This document shows positions 48,561 through 57,214 of a stretch of 64,000 bases of DNA, piece by piece. The position numbers were made by a program, and so were the translations under genes. Below the pieces are notes generated by a model. It was given only the letters and a program-made list of their open reading frames with translations. It had not been told where the DNA came from and did no database searches. Within the stretch, counting starts at the first letter, position 1; each line of letters starts with the position of its first letter. The DNA is from Clostridiales bacterium (GTDB taxonomy: Bacteria; Bacillota; Clostridia; Oscillospirales; Oscillospiraceae). The stretch is from the NCBI GenBank assembly GCA_902362775.1, contig CABIXV010000007.1:1-64000 (forward strand), written 5' to 3'.

Positions 48561-50021
48561 ATGGAACAGATGAAGCAAGTGTTGTCCGCCAGCCTGGTCT
48601 GGCGGTGGCTGACGGCGGTATGCCTGTGGTTTAGCCGCCAATGGGAGCGGAGCGGACTGGTCCAGTGGTTCCTCCACCCGGCGGGGTGGAACAGAGCCTC
48701 GTCCGAGCGGAGCGTCTTTTTCAAGCTCTGGTCCCTGGTGCGGAGGGGCCTGTGCTGGCTCTATGATAAGCTGAGGCTGGAAAAGCTCTTTGCCGGGAGC
48801 ATCTTTACCAGAACCTGGCTGTGGTGCGCGATCCCGGTGGTGCTGGCCCCGATGCTGGCCGTGTCCCGCCCCTCTCTGATAACCATGGGGCTGGCGGCCA
48901 TCGGCTATGCCTCTCTGCTGCTCAATTTGGTCCGGGACAGGGAGCGTCAGTTGGCCTGGTCCCCAGTCAACAAGTATATCATCCTCTACGCCGGCGTTTA
49001 TCTGGCGGGCACTCTTTTCTCGGTGGACCTTGAGAGCAGCCTTCAGCCCGGCCTGCTGTCGGTGGCCTTCATTCTGTTCTCTATCGTGCTGTACAACGGG
49101 GTGACCAACCGAAACCAGTTGGACACGCTGGTGGCCCTGATGGTGCTGGCTGGGGCCATCGTGTCCGCTTACGGCATCCTCCAGTATATCTTCCGCTGGG
49201 GCTACCAGTCCGCCGCCTGGGTGGACAGCGATATGTTCTCCAGCATCCAGTTCCGGGTGCCCTCCACTTTGGAGAATCCCAATATGCTGGGGCAGTATCT
49301 GATCCTGCTTATCCCACTGGGGGGAGCCAAGCTGCTGGGGGCCAAGGACTGGCTGAACCGGGTCTTTTACCTCGCCTGCTGCTCTGTCATGTGCGTTTGC
49401 ATGATCCTCACCTTCTCCAGAGGGGCCTGGCTGGGGCTCCTGTTTGCGGGGCTGGTCTTTGTCCTGCTCCTCAATCCCAGACTGCTCCTGCTGGCCCCCT
49501 TTGTCATGGTAGCCCTCTATTTCGTCCTACCGGATACGGTGATCTCCCGGTTTACCAGTATCGGAAACCTCACTGATAACTCCACCTCCTACCGGGTGTA
49601 TATCTGGATAGGTGTACTGGCCATGCTGAAGGATTACTGGCTGTGTGGTATTGGGCCGGGGGACGGGGCCTTCAACATGGTCTATCCCGCTTACAGCTAT
49701 AACACCATTGTGGCCCCCCACTCCCATAACCTATTCCTCCAGATGGTGTGCGACGCGGGTATCTGTGCCCTGGTGGTCTTTCTTCTGCTGCTGTTCAACT
49801 TCTTCCGGGATATGTGCTCTGCCATCGGCAAGGAAAAGAACTGGACCAGCCGGGTTCTTCAAATCGGCATTACGGCCGGAGTATGCGGCTTTATGGTCCA
49901 GGCCATGACGGATTACTCCTTCTATAACTACCGAGTCATGTTCCTGTTTTGGGCCTATCTGGCCCTGGGCGGTCTGGCTGCCCGGCGGGGGCAGCTCCCG
50001 GAGGGGAGGCTGCTGGTATGA
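48561..50021 (+). CDS. O-antigen ligase/polymerase family (WaaL/Wzy-like) membrane protein
   Basis: The 486-aa protein has about 12 helices with a Wzy_C-type centre: PSTLENPNMLGQYLILLIPLGG, FSRGAWLGLLFAGLVF, and the large external loop with PAYSYNTIVAPHSHNLFLQMVCDAG holding the conserved His pair. Such enzymes polymerise or ligate glycan repeat units at the outer face of the membrane. It starts 3 bases after murJ and overlaps the following glycosyltransferase (ATGA). Confidence 0.87.
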   Translation: MEQMKQVLSASLVWRWLTAVCLWFSRQWERSGLVQWFLHPAGWNRASSERSVFFKLWSLVRRGLCWLYDKLRLEKLFAGSIFTRTWLWCAIPVVLAPMLAVSRPSLITMGLAAIGYASLLLNLVRDRERQLAWSPVNKYIILYAGVYLAGTLFSVDLESSLQPGLLSVAFILFSIVLYNGVTNRNQLDTLVALMVLAGAIVSAYGILQYIFRWGYQSAAWVDSDMFSSIQFRVPSTLENPNMLGQYLILLIPLGGAKLLGAKDWLNRVFYLACCSVMCVCMILTFSRGAWLGLLFAGLVFVLLLNPRLLLLAPFVMVALYFVLPDTVISRFTSIGNLTDNSTSYRVYIWIGVLAMLKDYWLCGIGPGDGAFNMVYPAYSYNTIVAPHSHNLFLQMVCDAGICALVVFLLLLFNFFRDMCSAIGKEKNWTSRVLQIGITAGVCGFMVQAMTDYSFYNYRVMFLFWAYLALGGLAARRGQLPEGRLLV

Positions 50022-51151
50022 TCCGTGTGCTGAACATCATCAGTGATACCAATATCGGCGGGGCGGGCCGGGTCATCCTGAACTATTTGAGCTATGCCGA
50101 CCGCTCCCAATATGAAACGATAGTGGCCATCCCCAGGGGAAGCTTGCTAAAGGAGCCCTTGGAACAGGCGGGTGCCCAGGTCTACGAGGTGGACGGCATG
50201 GCGGACCGCTCTTACCACAGGGACGATGTGAAGGTGCTCAAAGAGCTGATCAGGCGGATCAAGCCCGATCTGGTCCACACCCATGGGGCCCTGTCGGGCC
50301 GCATCGCCGCCAAGGGCCTCCATGTACCTGTGGTGTACAGCCGGCACTCTGCCTTCCCGGTCCCGGCCAAGATAAAGTATCCGCCCGGCCGTTGGGTCAA
50401 CAAGCTGGTCAACGAGCACTTTGCCGACCATATCATCGCCGTCAGCCCGGCTACCCGGGACAACCTGACCGAGGGGGGGATTTCCCCCAAAAAGATCACC
50501 GTGGTGATGAACGGCGTGGCCCCGGTGGAGGAGACCGGGCCAGAGGACCGCGCCAAGCTCCGGCAGGCGCTTTCCATCCCTCCGGACACGGTGGTATTCG
50601 GCATCCTGGCCCGGATCGAGGACTATAAGGGCCACCTGTATTTGGTTCACGCCGCAAAGCTGTTAAAGGAGCAAGGGCGCAGCGGCTTCCGGGTCCTCAT
50701 CGCCGGTACTGGCTCCTTTGAGGAAGATGTGGCCCGGGCTGTGGTGGAGATGGGCGTGGAAGACGTGGTCCAGATGCTGGGCTTCCGCGCCGACGTGGCC
50801 GCCCTGCTGAATATCCTGGACGTGCAGCTCAACGCCTCCTACGGCACCGAGGCCACCAGCCTGGCCCTGCTGGAGGGGATGAGCCTGGGCCTGCCTACCA
50901 TTGCCAGCGACTACGGGGGAAACCCCTGGCTGGTGACCGATGGGGAGAACGGCCTGCTATTTCCAAGCCGAGACAGCCAGAGCATGGCCAAGGCCATGGC
51001 CTATCTGATGGATAGGCCGGAGGAGCGCCGGGAGATGGGCCGTCAGGCCAGAGAGCGGTTCCAAACCAGCTTTACCGGTCAGGTGTTTGCCAAAAATATT
51101 GAGAACGTCTACCAAGGCGTGCTGAAAGGAGATCCTCATGGAAGAAAATAA
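50018..51151 (+). CDS. Glycosyltransferase family 4 protein
   Basis: The 377-aa GT-B enzyme begins IRVLNIISDTNIGGAGRVIL, has the nucleotide-sugar region FGILARIEDYKGHLYLVHAA and the acidic E-x7-E motif NASYGTEATSLALLEGMSLGLP. It transfers a sugar from a nucleotide donor, probably to the lipid-linked polymer precursor. Start at 50018 overlaps the ligase stop. Confidence 0.9.
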   Translation: MIRVLNIISDTNIGGAGRVILNYLSYADRSQYETIVAIPRGSLLKEPLEQAGAQVYEVDGMADRSYHRDDVKVLKELIRRIKPDLVHTHGALSGRIAAKGLHVPVVYSRHSAFPVPAKIKYPPGRWVNKLVNEHFADHIIAVSPATRDNLTEGGISPKKITVVMNGVAPVEETGPEDRAKLRQALSIPPDTVVFGILARIEDYKGHLYLVHAAKLLKEQGRSGFRVLIAGTGSFEEDVARAVVEMGVEDVVQMLGFRADVAALLNILDVQLNASYGTEATSLALLEGMSLGLPTIASDYGGNPWLVTDGENGLLFPSRDSQSMAKAMAYLMDRPEERREMGRQARERFQTSFTGQVFAKNIENVYQGVLKGDPHGRK

Positions 51152-51644
51152 GTACAAATTCCGTCTGCGGCTCAATCTGTTTGATGGCATCATTTTGGTG
51201 GTGGCCCTGGCGGTGGCCGCGGTCCTGCTGTGGATGGCCGTAAAGCCCCAGGCCGTTTCCAACGAGTCGTCAACTGCCGCCGCTACGGTCCGGTACACTA
51301 TCCGCTTTCAGCGATGGATCGAAGGGACCGGCTCCATCATTCAGCCGGGGGACAAGCTGGTAGACAACATCAAGAACAACGAACTGGGCCAGGTGGTGTC
51401 CACCCAGGCGGTCCCCGCCCAGACACAGCTTCTGGACCAGGAGAGCCACAGCTATGTACTGGCCGCCGTGCCGGGCTATGAGGATATCCTTGTAACGGTA
51501 GAGGCCCCCTGTACAGTCAGCGAGGAGGCGGTCATCCTGGGCAGCAATTTCCAACTGCTGGTGGGGTCCACCGCCTATATCCGGGGCGAGGGCTATATGG
51601 CCAGCGGCCCCATTATCTCCATTGAACGGGAGGGACAGGAATGA
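51138..51644 (+). CDS. DUF4330-like membrane protein (first of pair)
   Basis: The 168-aa protein has a short cytoplasmic start, one membrane helix (about 14-34: DGIILVVALAVAAVLLWMAV) and an outer domain with beta-rich pattern (VRYTIRFQRWIEGTGSIIQP, GEGYMASGPIISIE). It resembles DUF4330 proteins of clostridia. Function unknown. Overlaps the end of the glycosyltransferase (14 bases) and the start of the next gene, so it belongs tightly to this operon. Confidence 0.75.
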   Translation: MEENKYKFRLRLNLFDGIILVVALAVAAVLLWMAVKPQAVSNESSTAAATVRYTIRFQRWIEGTGSIIQPGDKLVDNIKNNELGQVVSTQAVPAQTQLLDQESHSYVLAAVPGYEDILVTVEAPCTVSEEAVILGSNFQLLVGSTAYIRGEGYMASGPIISIEREGQE

Positions 51645-52135
51645 AGCTCATTGACCGGGAGGGCCGGCTGTTCGGCAAGATCAGTATTATCGACGTGCTG
51701 GTCCTGGCCGTCGTTATCGTGATGGCTGTGGCCCTGTATGTAAAGACGAATCACCGTGAGATCACCAGCACCACCACCTCGGACACCCCCTTTACTTACC
51801 AGATCCTGGTCAGCGGGGTCCGGGGCTATGTGGCCGACGCCATCCGGGAGAAGGACATGCTGTATGACGTGGACAACAGCAGCGGCGGTGCCCTGGGAGA
51901 AATCACTGACATTCAGGTGATGGAGGGGGCCAAGCTGGCCGAATATGACGACGGCACCATGGAGATGACTCCCGTGGAGGACGGCGTCAACCTGCTGCTT
52001 ACCGTAGAGGGCAGGGGCATCATCAGCGACGGCCGCTATCTAGTCAACCGGGTGTACGACCTTGGTGTCAACTCCGCCCGCAACTACCACACGCCCTATG
52101 CCCAGTTCACCGGAACAGTGGTAGCCATCGATTGA
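51641..52135 (+). CDS. DUF4330 family membrane protein (second of pair)
   Basis: The 164-aa protein starts KLIDREGRLFGKISIIDVLV, the DUF4330 signature, followed by one membrane helix and an extracytoplasmic domain (TYQILVSGVRGYVADAI, VNLLLTVEGRGIISDGRYLV). Topology matches the preceding gene, suggesting a heterodimer. Family function is unknown; DUF4330 genes recur beside csaB-like genes, as here. Confidence 0.82.
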   Translation: MKLIDREGRLFGKISIIDVLVLAVVIVMAVALYVKTNHREITSTTTSDTPFTYQILVSGVRGYVADAIREKDMLYDVDNSSGGALGEITDIQVMEGAKLAEYDDGTMEMTPVEDGVNLLLTVEGRGIISDGRYLVNRVYDLGVNSARNYHTPYAQFTGTVVAID

Positions 52136-52160
52136 ATATGACCTGGAGAGGAGGGACCCA

Positions 52161-54374
52161 ATGAAGATCCTCATGGCCACCATGGGCATGAACATAGGTG
52201 GGGCGGAGACACATATCCTGGAGCTGTCCAAGGAGCTGAAGCACCAGGGGCACGATGTTATCATCGTATCCAATGGAGGTGTCTATGTGCCGGAGATCGA
52301 GGCGGCCGGCATCCGCCACTACCAGGCGCCCATGCACCGCCGGGGCTTTCGGGAGATGCGCCGTTCCCGGACCATTCTCCGTGACATCATTAGCAGGGAG
52401 AGGCCGGACGTGGTCCATGCCCATGCCCGGATCCCGGCGTTCCTGTGCGGCAGCCTGCAAAAACGGATGGGGTTCCCCTTTGTGACCACTGCTCACTGGG
52501 TCTTTGATACCAGCGGCATCCTGCGCTATCTGACCAACTGGGGCCAGCGGACCGTGGCGGTGTCCGAGGATATCAAGGAGTACCTGATCCGGGAGTACGG
52601 TCTGCCCCCGGAGCATATCTCTGTGACCATCAACGGCATCGATACAGAGAAGTTCTCCCCCGCTGTTTCGGGGGAGCGGGTCATCCGGGAGTTCAGGCTG
52701 GACGCCTCCCGGCCCATCCTCTCTTATGTCAGCCGGATGGATGCCGACCGGGCTCTGGTGGCCCGGCAGCTCATCCAGATCGCTCCGGAGCTGGATCGGG
52801 CTATCCCCGGCATCCAGCTGCTCATCGCCGGGGGCGGCAACGTCTTTGACGAGCTGAAGGCGCTGGCCAATCAGACCAACCAAAGGCTGGGCCGCAACTG
52901 TATTACCATGACAGGCCCCCGGACAGACATCAACGAGATCGTGGCCGCCGGCGACCTTTTTGTGGGGGTATCCCGGGCGGCGCTGGAGGCCATGTCCGCC
53001 GCCAAGCCTGTCATCGTGGCGGGCAACGAGGGTTATCACGGCCTGTTTGGCCCGGACAAGCTGACCGAGGCACAGGCGGGCAACTTCTGCTGCCGAGGCC
53101 TGCCTGTGTCGAGACCGGAGACCTTGCTGGCCGACGTGTCTGCGGCGTTCTCCCTGACGTGGGAGGAGCGGGAGCGGTTGGGGGCCTATGGCCGCCAGGT
53201 CATCTTTGACCACTATTCCGTCCGCCGCATGGCCAGCGACTGTCTAACCATGTATGAGCAGGTCCGCCGCCGGAAATATCGGGTAGTTATGAGCGGCTAC
53301 TACGGCTTTTCCAACGCTGGGGACGACGCTATTTTGGAGTCCATCCAGCAGGCCATCCATGAGGCCAGCGACGAGGTGGCCGTCACCGTCCTGTCCAATG
53401 ACCCGGACCTGACCCGGCGGCAGTACGGGCTGGATGCCATTCCCAGATTTCGAATGTGGCGGGTATTCTCCGCTCTGCGCCGCAGTGACGCCCTGCTGTC
53501 CGGGGGAGGAAGTCTGCTCCAGGACACCACCTCCACCCGGTCCCTGTTTTACTATCTATCTGTCATCCGCTGCGCCGAGCTGCTGGGCAAGCCGGTGATG
53601 CTGTACGCCAACGGTATCGGTCCGGTCCATAAGCCGGCCAACCGCCGGAGGGTGAAGCGGGTGGTGGAGCGGGCCGCCCTGGTCACCCTAAGAGACCACA
53701 GCTCCGCCAGGGAGTTGCGGGACATGGGCGTGACGCGGGACGATATCAGAGTTACCGCCGACCCGGTGTTCCACCTGGCTCCTGCGGGGGAGGCGCGGTG
53801 CGCCCAGCTTCTGTCCGGCACCGGCATTCCAAACGGCAGGACTTTTGTGGCGGTGTCCGTCCGTGGCTGGCCCGGTACGGGAGAGTTTCCCAGGGAGCTG
53901 GCCCGGCTGTGCGACCACCTGCACCAGGCCCATGGTCTGGAGATGCTCTTTTTGCTCATGCAGCCCGATAAGGACCGGGAGGCCACCCGGCAGGTGAGAG
54001 AGCGGATGAGCACTCCCTCCTATGTGCTGGATGCCCCCTGTACCCCACGGGAGCTGATGGGGGTGCTGGGGAAGGCGAAGCTCTGTCTGGCCATGCGCCT
54101 GCACACCCTGATCTTCGCCGCCCGGATGGCGGTACCTTCCATGGGACTGGTCTACGACCCCAAGGTGGACAGCTACCTGCGGGAGCTGGACCTGCCGGCG
54201 GCCGGAAATGTAGACCAATTTGACGGAGGAGAGGCCATCCGCCGGGCGGACCAGATGCTGGCCGACTACGACGGGGTACTGTACCGGCTGAAGATACGAT
54301 CCGGGGAGCTGGCACAAGAGGCCAGAGAGAATGAGCGGCTGCTGCTGAAGCTGCTGGAAGAGAGTAAGCGGTAA
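52161..54374 (+). CDS. Fusion: glycosyltransferase (GT4) + CsaB-type polysaccharide pyruvyl transferase
   Basis: The 737-aa protein joins two full enzymes. Residues 1 to about 372 form a GT-B glycosyltransferase (KILMATMGMNIGGAETHILE; PDVVHAHARIPAF; AAGDLFVGVSRAALEAMSA). Residues about 374-737 are CsaB-like (VVMSGYYGFSNAGDDAILES, DALLSGGGSLLQD, ANGIGPV, VTLRDHSSARELRDMGV, AMRLHTLIFAARM). CsaB adds a ketal pyruvate to secondary wall polysaccharide, the group that SLH domains bind. Usual CsaB is a stand-alone protein of about 370 aa. It ends the murJ operon and is followed by a terminator. Confidence 0.9.
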   Translation: MKILMATMGMNIGGAETHILELSKELKHQGHDVIIVSNGGVYVPEIEAAGIRHYQAPMHRRGFREMRRSRTILRDIISRERPDVVHAHARIPAFLCGSLQKRMGFPFVTTAHWVFDTSGILRYLTNWGQRTVAVSEDIKEYLIREYGLPPEHISVTINGIDTEKFSPAVSGERVIREFRLDASRPILSYVSRMDADRALVARQLIQIAPELDRAIPGIQLLIAGGGNVFDELKALANQTNQRLGRNCITMTGPRTDINEIVAAGDLFVGVSRAALEAMSAAKPVIVAGNEGYHGLFGPDKLTEAQAGNFCCRGLPVSRPETLLADVSAAFSLTWEERERLGAYGRQVIFDHYSVRRMASDCLTMYEQVRRRKYRVVMSGYYGFSNAGDDAILESIQQAIHEASDEVAVTVLSNDPDLTRRQYGLDAIPRFRMWRVFSALRRSDALLSGGGSLLQDTTSTRSLFYYLSVIRCAELLGKPVMLYANGIGPVHKPANRRRVKRVVERAALVTLRDHSSARELRDMGVTRDDIRVTADPVFHLAPAGEARCAQLLSGTGIPNGRTFVAVSVRGWPGTGEFPRELARLCDHLHQAHGLEMLFLLMQPDKDREATRQVRERMSTPSYVLDAPCTPRELMGVLGKAKLCLAMRLHTLIFAARMAVPSMGLVYDPKVDSYLRELDLPAAGNVDQFDGGEAIRRADQMLADYDGVLYRLKIRSGELAQEARENERLLLKLLEESKR

Positions 54375-54379
54375 AGACA

Positions 54380-54415
54380 GCGGGGGTCGGGCCTGTGTCC
54401 CAGCCCCCGCTTTTT
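54380..54415 (+). terminator. Terminator after CsaB fusion gene
   Basis: Stem GCGGGGG / CCCCCGC extended by partial pairing, then TTTTT. Confidence 0.8.
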
Positions 54416-54427
54416 GAAGGGAACGCT

Positions 54428-55381
54428 ATGGAATACTACTTTGCCCCTATGGAGGGGATCACCGGCGGGGAGTTCCGCCGGGTCCACCACCGACACTTTT
54501 TCGGGGTGGACAAATACTATATGCCCTTTATCAGTCCCACCAGGGAGCACCTGTTCACCCAGCGGGAGCGGCGGAATATAGACCCGGAGGTCAACCGGGG
54601 CATCCCGGCAGTCCCTCAGCTTCTGACCAAAAGCGCCGAAGACTTCCTCTGGGCGGCTAATGCTCTGGGAGAGATGGGATATGAGGAGGTCAACTTGAAC
54701 CTGGGCTGCCCCTCCGGCACCGTGGTAGCGAAAGGAAAAGGGGCGGGGATGCTGGCCCATCCTGAGGAGCTGGACCGATTTTTAGATCAGGTATTTGGCG
54801 GCGTCCGGGTGAAGGTGTCGGTCAAGACAAGGCTGGGTCTGGAGTCGCCGGAGGAGTTTGGACCTCTCCTGGAGATATTCGAAAAATACCCCCTCCATCT
54901 GCTCATCATTCATCCCCGTGTGCGGAAAGATTTTTATTCCGAGCCTGTTCGGATCGAGGCATTTTCCAGGGCGCTGGAGATGTACAGCGGGCCTGTGTGC
55001 TACAATGGCGGGCTGGTGACGGCGGAGGGATGCTGCCGTTTTCAGGAGCGATTCCCCCAGGTGGATCGGGTAATGATCGGACAGGGGCTGCTGGCTGACC
55101 CGGCCCTGGCGGCCAAGGCCAAGGGGGAACCGCCGCCGGACAGGAAAGTTCTGCGGGCCTTCCACGACGGGCTGTATCAGACCTATTTGGAGGCCTTCGG
55201 CAGCCAGCGCAATACGGTGTTCCACATGAAGGAGCTGTGGAGCTACCTGTGTCGTCTGTTCGAGGGCGGGGACAGACTGTTCAAGGACATCAGAAAGGCC
55301 CAGGACAGCAGGGACTATGAAGGGGCCGTGGCCCGTGTCTTTGGGGAACTGCCCATGCGCAAGGACGCGCTATGGGAATAA
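54428..55381 (+). CDS. tRNA-dihydrouridine synthase family protein
   Basis: The 317-aa FMN TIM-barrel reduces uridine in tRNA. Motifs include YYFAPMEGITGGEFR, VPQLLTKSAEDFLWAA, the catalytic Cys in NLNLGCPSGTVVAKGKGAG, HPRVRKDFY and NGGLVT. The start at 54428 follows GAAGGGAA; a GTG 11 codons earlier lies inside the terminator. It is read from unclear promoter, as a terminator precedes it by 12 bases. Confidence 0.9.
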   Translation: MEYYFAPMEGITGGEFRRVHHRHFFGVDKYYMPFISPTREHLFTQRERRNIDPEVNRGIPAVPQLLTKSAEDFLWAANALGEMGYEEVNLNLGCPSGTVVAKGKGAGMLAHPEELDRFLDQVFGGVRVKVSVKTRLGLESPEEFGPLLEIFEKYPLHLLIIHPRVRKDFYSEPVRIEAFSRALEMYSGPVCYNGGLVTAEGCCRFQERFPQVDRVMIGQGLLADPALAAKAKGEPPPDRKVLRAFHDGLYQTYLEAFGSQRNTVFHMKELWSYLCRLFEGGDRLFKDIRKAQDSRDYEGAVARVFGELPMRKDALWE

Positions 55382-55420
55382 AAGGGGACCGCGCAACCTT
55401 AGCGCGGCCCCCTTTTTGTC
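55382..55420 (+). terminator. Terminator between dus and convergent GntR gene
   Basis: Stem AAGGGGaCCGCGC / GCGCGGcCCCCTT with one mismatch, then a T-run; A-run on the other side suggests use in both directions. Confidence 0.8.
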
Positions 55421-55425
55421 TTTTT

Positions 55426-56133
55426 TCACAAAAGGGATAAGACACTGCTGTCCCCGAATTCTAGGACCCGGATGGTCCTGCGCAGGTGGGACTCCATGGC
55501 CAGCCGGGTGCCCTGGGGGTCCCGATTCCGGAGAAAACTGGTAATCAGGGCGTTGTCCTGGATCACCATATCGGGCAGAGAGGGGTAGGAGCCCACCATC
55601 CGCCAGGTGGAGGTGACCGCCCGGTTGAGGATGGGCACGAGTTGCTCCATGAACTGGTTGTGGGAGGCCGCCACAAAGGCGTGGTGGAAGTCCACGTCGG
55701 CGCTGTCCCAGTCCCTGCCGGAGCGGATCCGCCGGGCAACCTCGTCAGCACAATGGAAGATGTGGTCCAGCTCCTCCTGAGTGCCCCGATGGCAGGCCAG
55801 CATGGCGGTAGTGGGCTCGATCATCAAACGAATCTCGAACAGATCCTGGAGGCGAACCTGGACCGTTTCCAACTGGGGCAGGCCAATATCCTGACTGATG
55901 GTGGTCCGTGGTGCTACAAAGGTGCCCAGCCCCCGCCGTACCTCCACATAGCCCTGAGCGGCCAGGAAACGCACCGCCTCCCGGACAGTGGTGCGGCTGA
56001 CCCCGAACAGGGCGCACAGCTCCGTTTCGTTGGGAAGCTTGGATCCAGGGCAAAGCTCCGGGTCGGAAATAATCATCTGGAACAGACGGTCAGCGGTCTG
56101 ATCGGTCAGTTTTTTTGATGTAATCCTAGCCAT
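55426..56133 (-). CDS. GntR/FadR-family transcriptional regulator
   Basis: The 235-aa protein has a GntR winged helix (about 8-75: QTADRLFQMIISDPELCPGSKLP, FGVSRTTVREAVRFLAAQGYV) and an FCD ligand domain (about 95-225) with the metal-ligand pattern D-x3-H (SADVDFHHAFVAAS) and H-x-x-x (MESHLRRTI). It is divergent from the oxidoreductase operon at 56278 and probably controls it in response to a carboxylic acid. Confidence 0.88.
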   Translation of the reverse strand: MARITSKKLTDQTADRLFQMIISDPELCPGSKLPNETELCALFGVSRTTVREAVRFLAAQGYVEVRRGLGTFVAPRTTISQDIGLPQLETVQVRLQDLFEIRLMIEPTTAMLACHRGTQEELDHIFHCADEVARRIRSGRDWDSADVDFHHAFVAASHNQFMEQLVPILNRAVTSTWRMVGSYPSLPDMVIQDNALITSFLRNRDPQGTRLAMESHLRRTIRVLEFGDSSVLSLL

Positions 56134-56197
56134 AGACCCACTCCCCCGTTAAAATATACAATGATTATGCCACAGATGTAGAATTTTTGCAAGCCTC

Positions 56198-56226
56198 TTG
56201 ACATACTACATCTTAAGATATATTAT
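56198..56226 (+). promoter_or_regulatory. Promoter for 2-oxoacid oxidoreductase operon
   Basis: TTGACA (56198-56203) and TATTAT (56221-56226), 17-bp spacing. The spacer holds the perfect palindrome ATCTTAAGAT (56210-56219), a possible operator for the divergent GntR regulator. Confidence 0.7.
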
Positions 56227-56277
56227 GACATCATACAATAAGTAATAAAATAATATGTCTAAAGGGAGGGGGCAACA

Positions 56278-56970
56278 ATGGACAGAATGGAGTGGCTGGA
56301 GCAGAGCCGCTTGACCGTAGTCGTGGGATACAGTGGCAGCGGAAAGACAGAGTTCTCCGTCAATCTGGCCCTGGCCCTGGCCCGGCAGGGAAAGCGGACT
56401 GCCCTGGCCGACCTGGATGTGGTCAACCCTTACTTCCGCTCCAGGGAGCGGAGAGATCTGCTCTCCCACGAGGGGGTGCGGCTCATTGCTACCTCCCAGG
56501 CATGTGTGGACGCCGACGTGCCGGCCATGCCGGCGGAGGTGAACGTTCTGTTCCAGGATCAGGACCTCTGGGGTGTGCTGGATATCGGCGGGGGCGGCGT
56601 AGGGGCACGGGTACTGGCCCGATATCGGCCGCAACTGCTGGGGTCCCAATGCCGGGTCCTATTTGTCCTCAACGCCCGCCGGCCTCAGACACGAGACGTG
56701 GAAGGAGCTCTGGCCAGTCTGGAGGAGATCCAGGCGGTCACCGGATTGAGAGTGACCGGACTGGTAGACAACACCCACCTGTGCCGGGAAACAGAGCTGG
56801 CCGACCTAGAGGCGGGAGCGGCCCTGGCCCGAGCGGTTTCCAGCCAGACCGGCCTGCCGGTGGTATGCCATGTGGTCCAGGAGGAACTGATCGACCAGGC
56901 AGAGGGGATGCCGGGCCCCCTGTTCCCCGTCCGGCTGTATATGAATAGACCATGGGAAATGGATGAATAA
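56278..56970 (+). CDS. P-loop ATPase (MinD/CobQ-like) heading the oxidoreductase operon
   Basis: The 230-aa soluble ATPase has a Walker A VVVGYSGSGKTEFSVNLALAL, Walker A' region with LADLDVVNPYFRSRE, and the switch segment GVLDIGGGGVG. The overall pattern is that of SIMIBI-class deviant-Walker ATPases. Role unknown; being first in an operon for a Fe-S/TPP oxidoreductase, it may act in cofactor insertion or assembly. Start has AAAGGGAGGGGG upstream, and the gene ends 17 bases before the ferredoxin gene. Confidence 0.75.
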   Translation: MDRMEWLEQSRLTVVVGYSGSGKTEFSVNLALALARQGKRTALADLDVVNPYFRSRERRDLLSHEGVRLIATSQACVDADVPAMPAEVNVLFQDQDLWGVLDIGGGGVGARVLARYRPQLLGSQCRVLFVLNARRPQTRDVEGALASLEEIQAVTGLRVTGLVDNTHLCRETELADLEAGAALARAVSSQTGLPVVCHVVQEELIDQAEGMPGPLFPVRLYMNRPWEMDE

Positions 56971-56987
56971 AAAGGAGGAGTGTCCCT

Positions 56988-57200
56988 ATGCAAGCAAGAT
57001 TGACCTTTGACCGGGACCGGTGTAAGGGCTGCGAGCTGTGTATTTCCGTCTGTCCCAAGCACATTTTAGCCCTGGATATGACCTCGGCCAATGTGAAGGG
57101 CTATCACCCGGCCGGAGTCACCGACCTGAGCCAGTGCATCGCCTGCGCCAGCTGCGCCAGGATCTGTCCAGACTCGGTGATTACTGTGGAAAAAGAGTAA
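56988..57200 (+). CDS. 2[4Fe-4S] ferredoxin subunit (delta) of 2-oxoacid oxidoreductase
   Basis: The 70-aa protein has two clusters of cysteines: CKGCELCISVCP (about 11-22) and CIACASCARICP (about 46-57), each the C-x2-C-x2-C-x3-C-P ligand set. It passes electrons from the TPP-containing subunit to free ferredoxin. AGGAG ribosome site; 14 bases before the alpha subunit gene. Confidence 0.93.
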   Translation: MQARLTFDRDRCKGCELCISVCPKHILALDMTSANVKGYHPAGVTDLSQCIACASCARICPDSVITVEKE

Positions 57201-57214
57201 GGGGGAAGAAGAAA

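Noticed and set aside
52107..53213. 368-codon minus-strand frame
   Set aside because: Antisense shadow of the glycosyltransferase half of the fusion; no start context.
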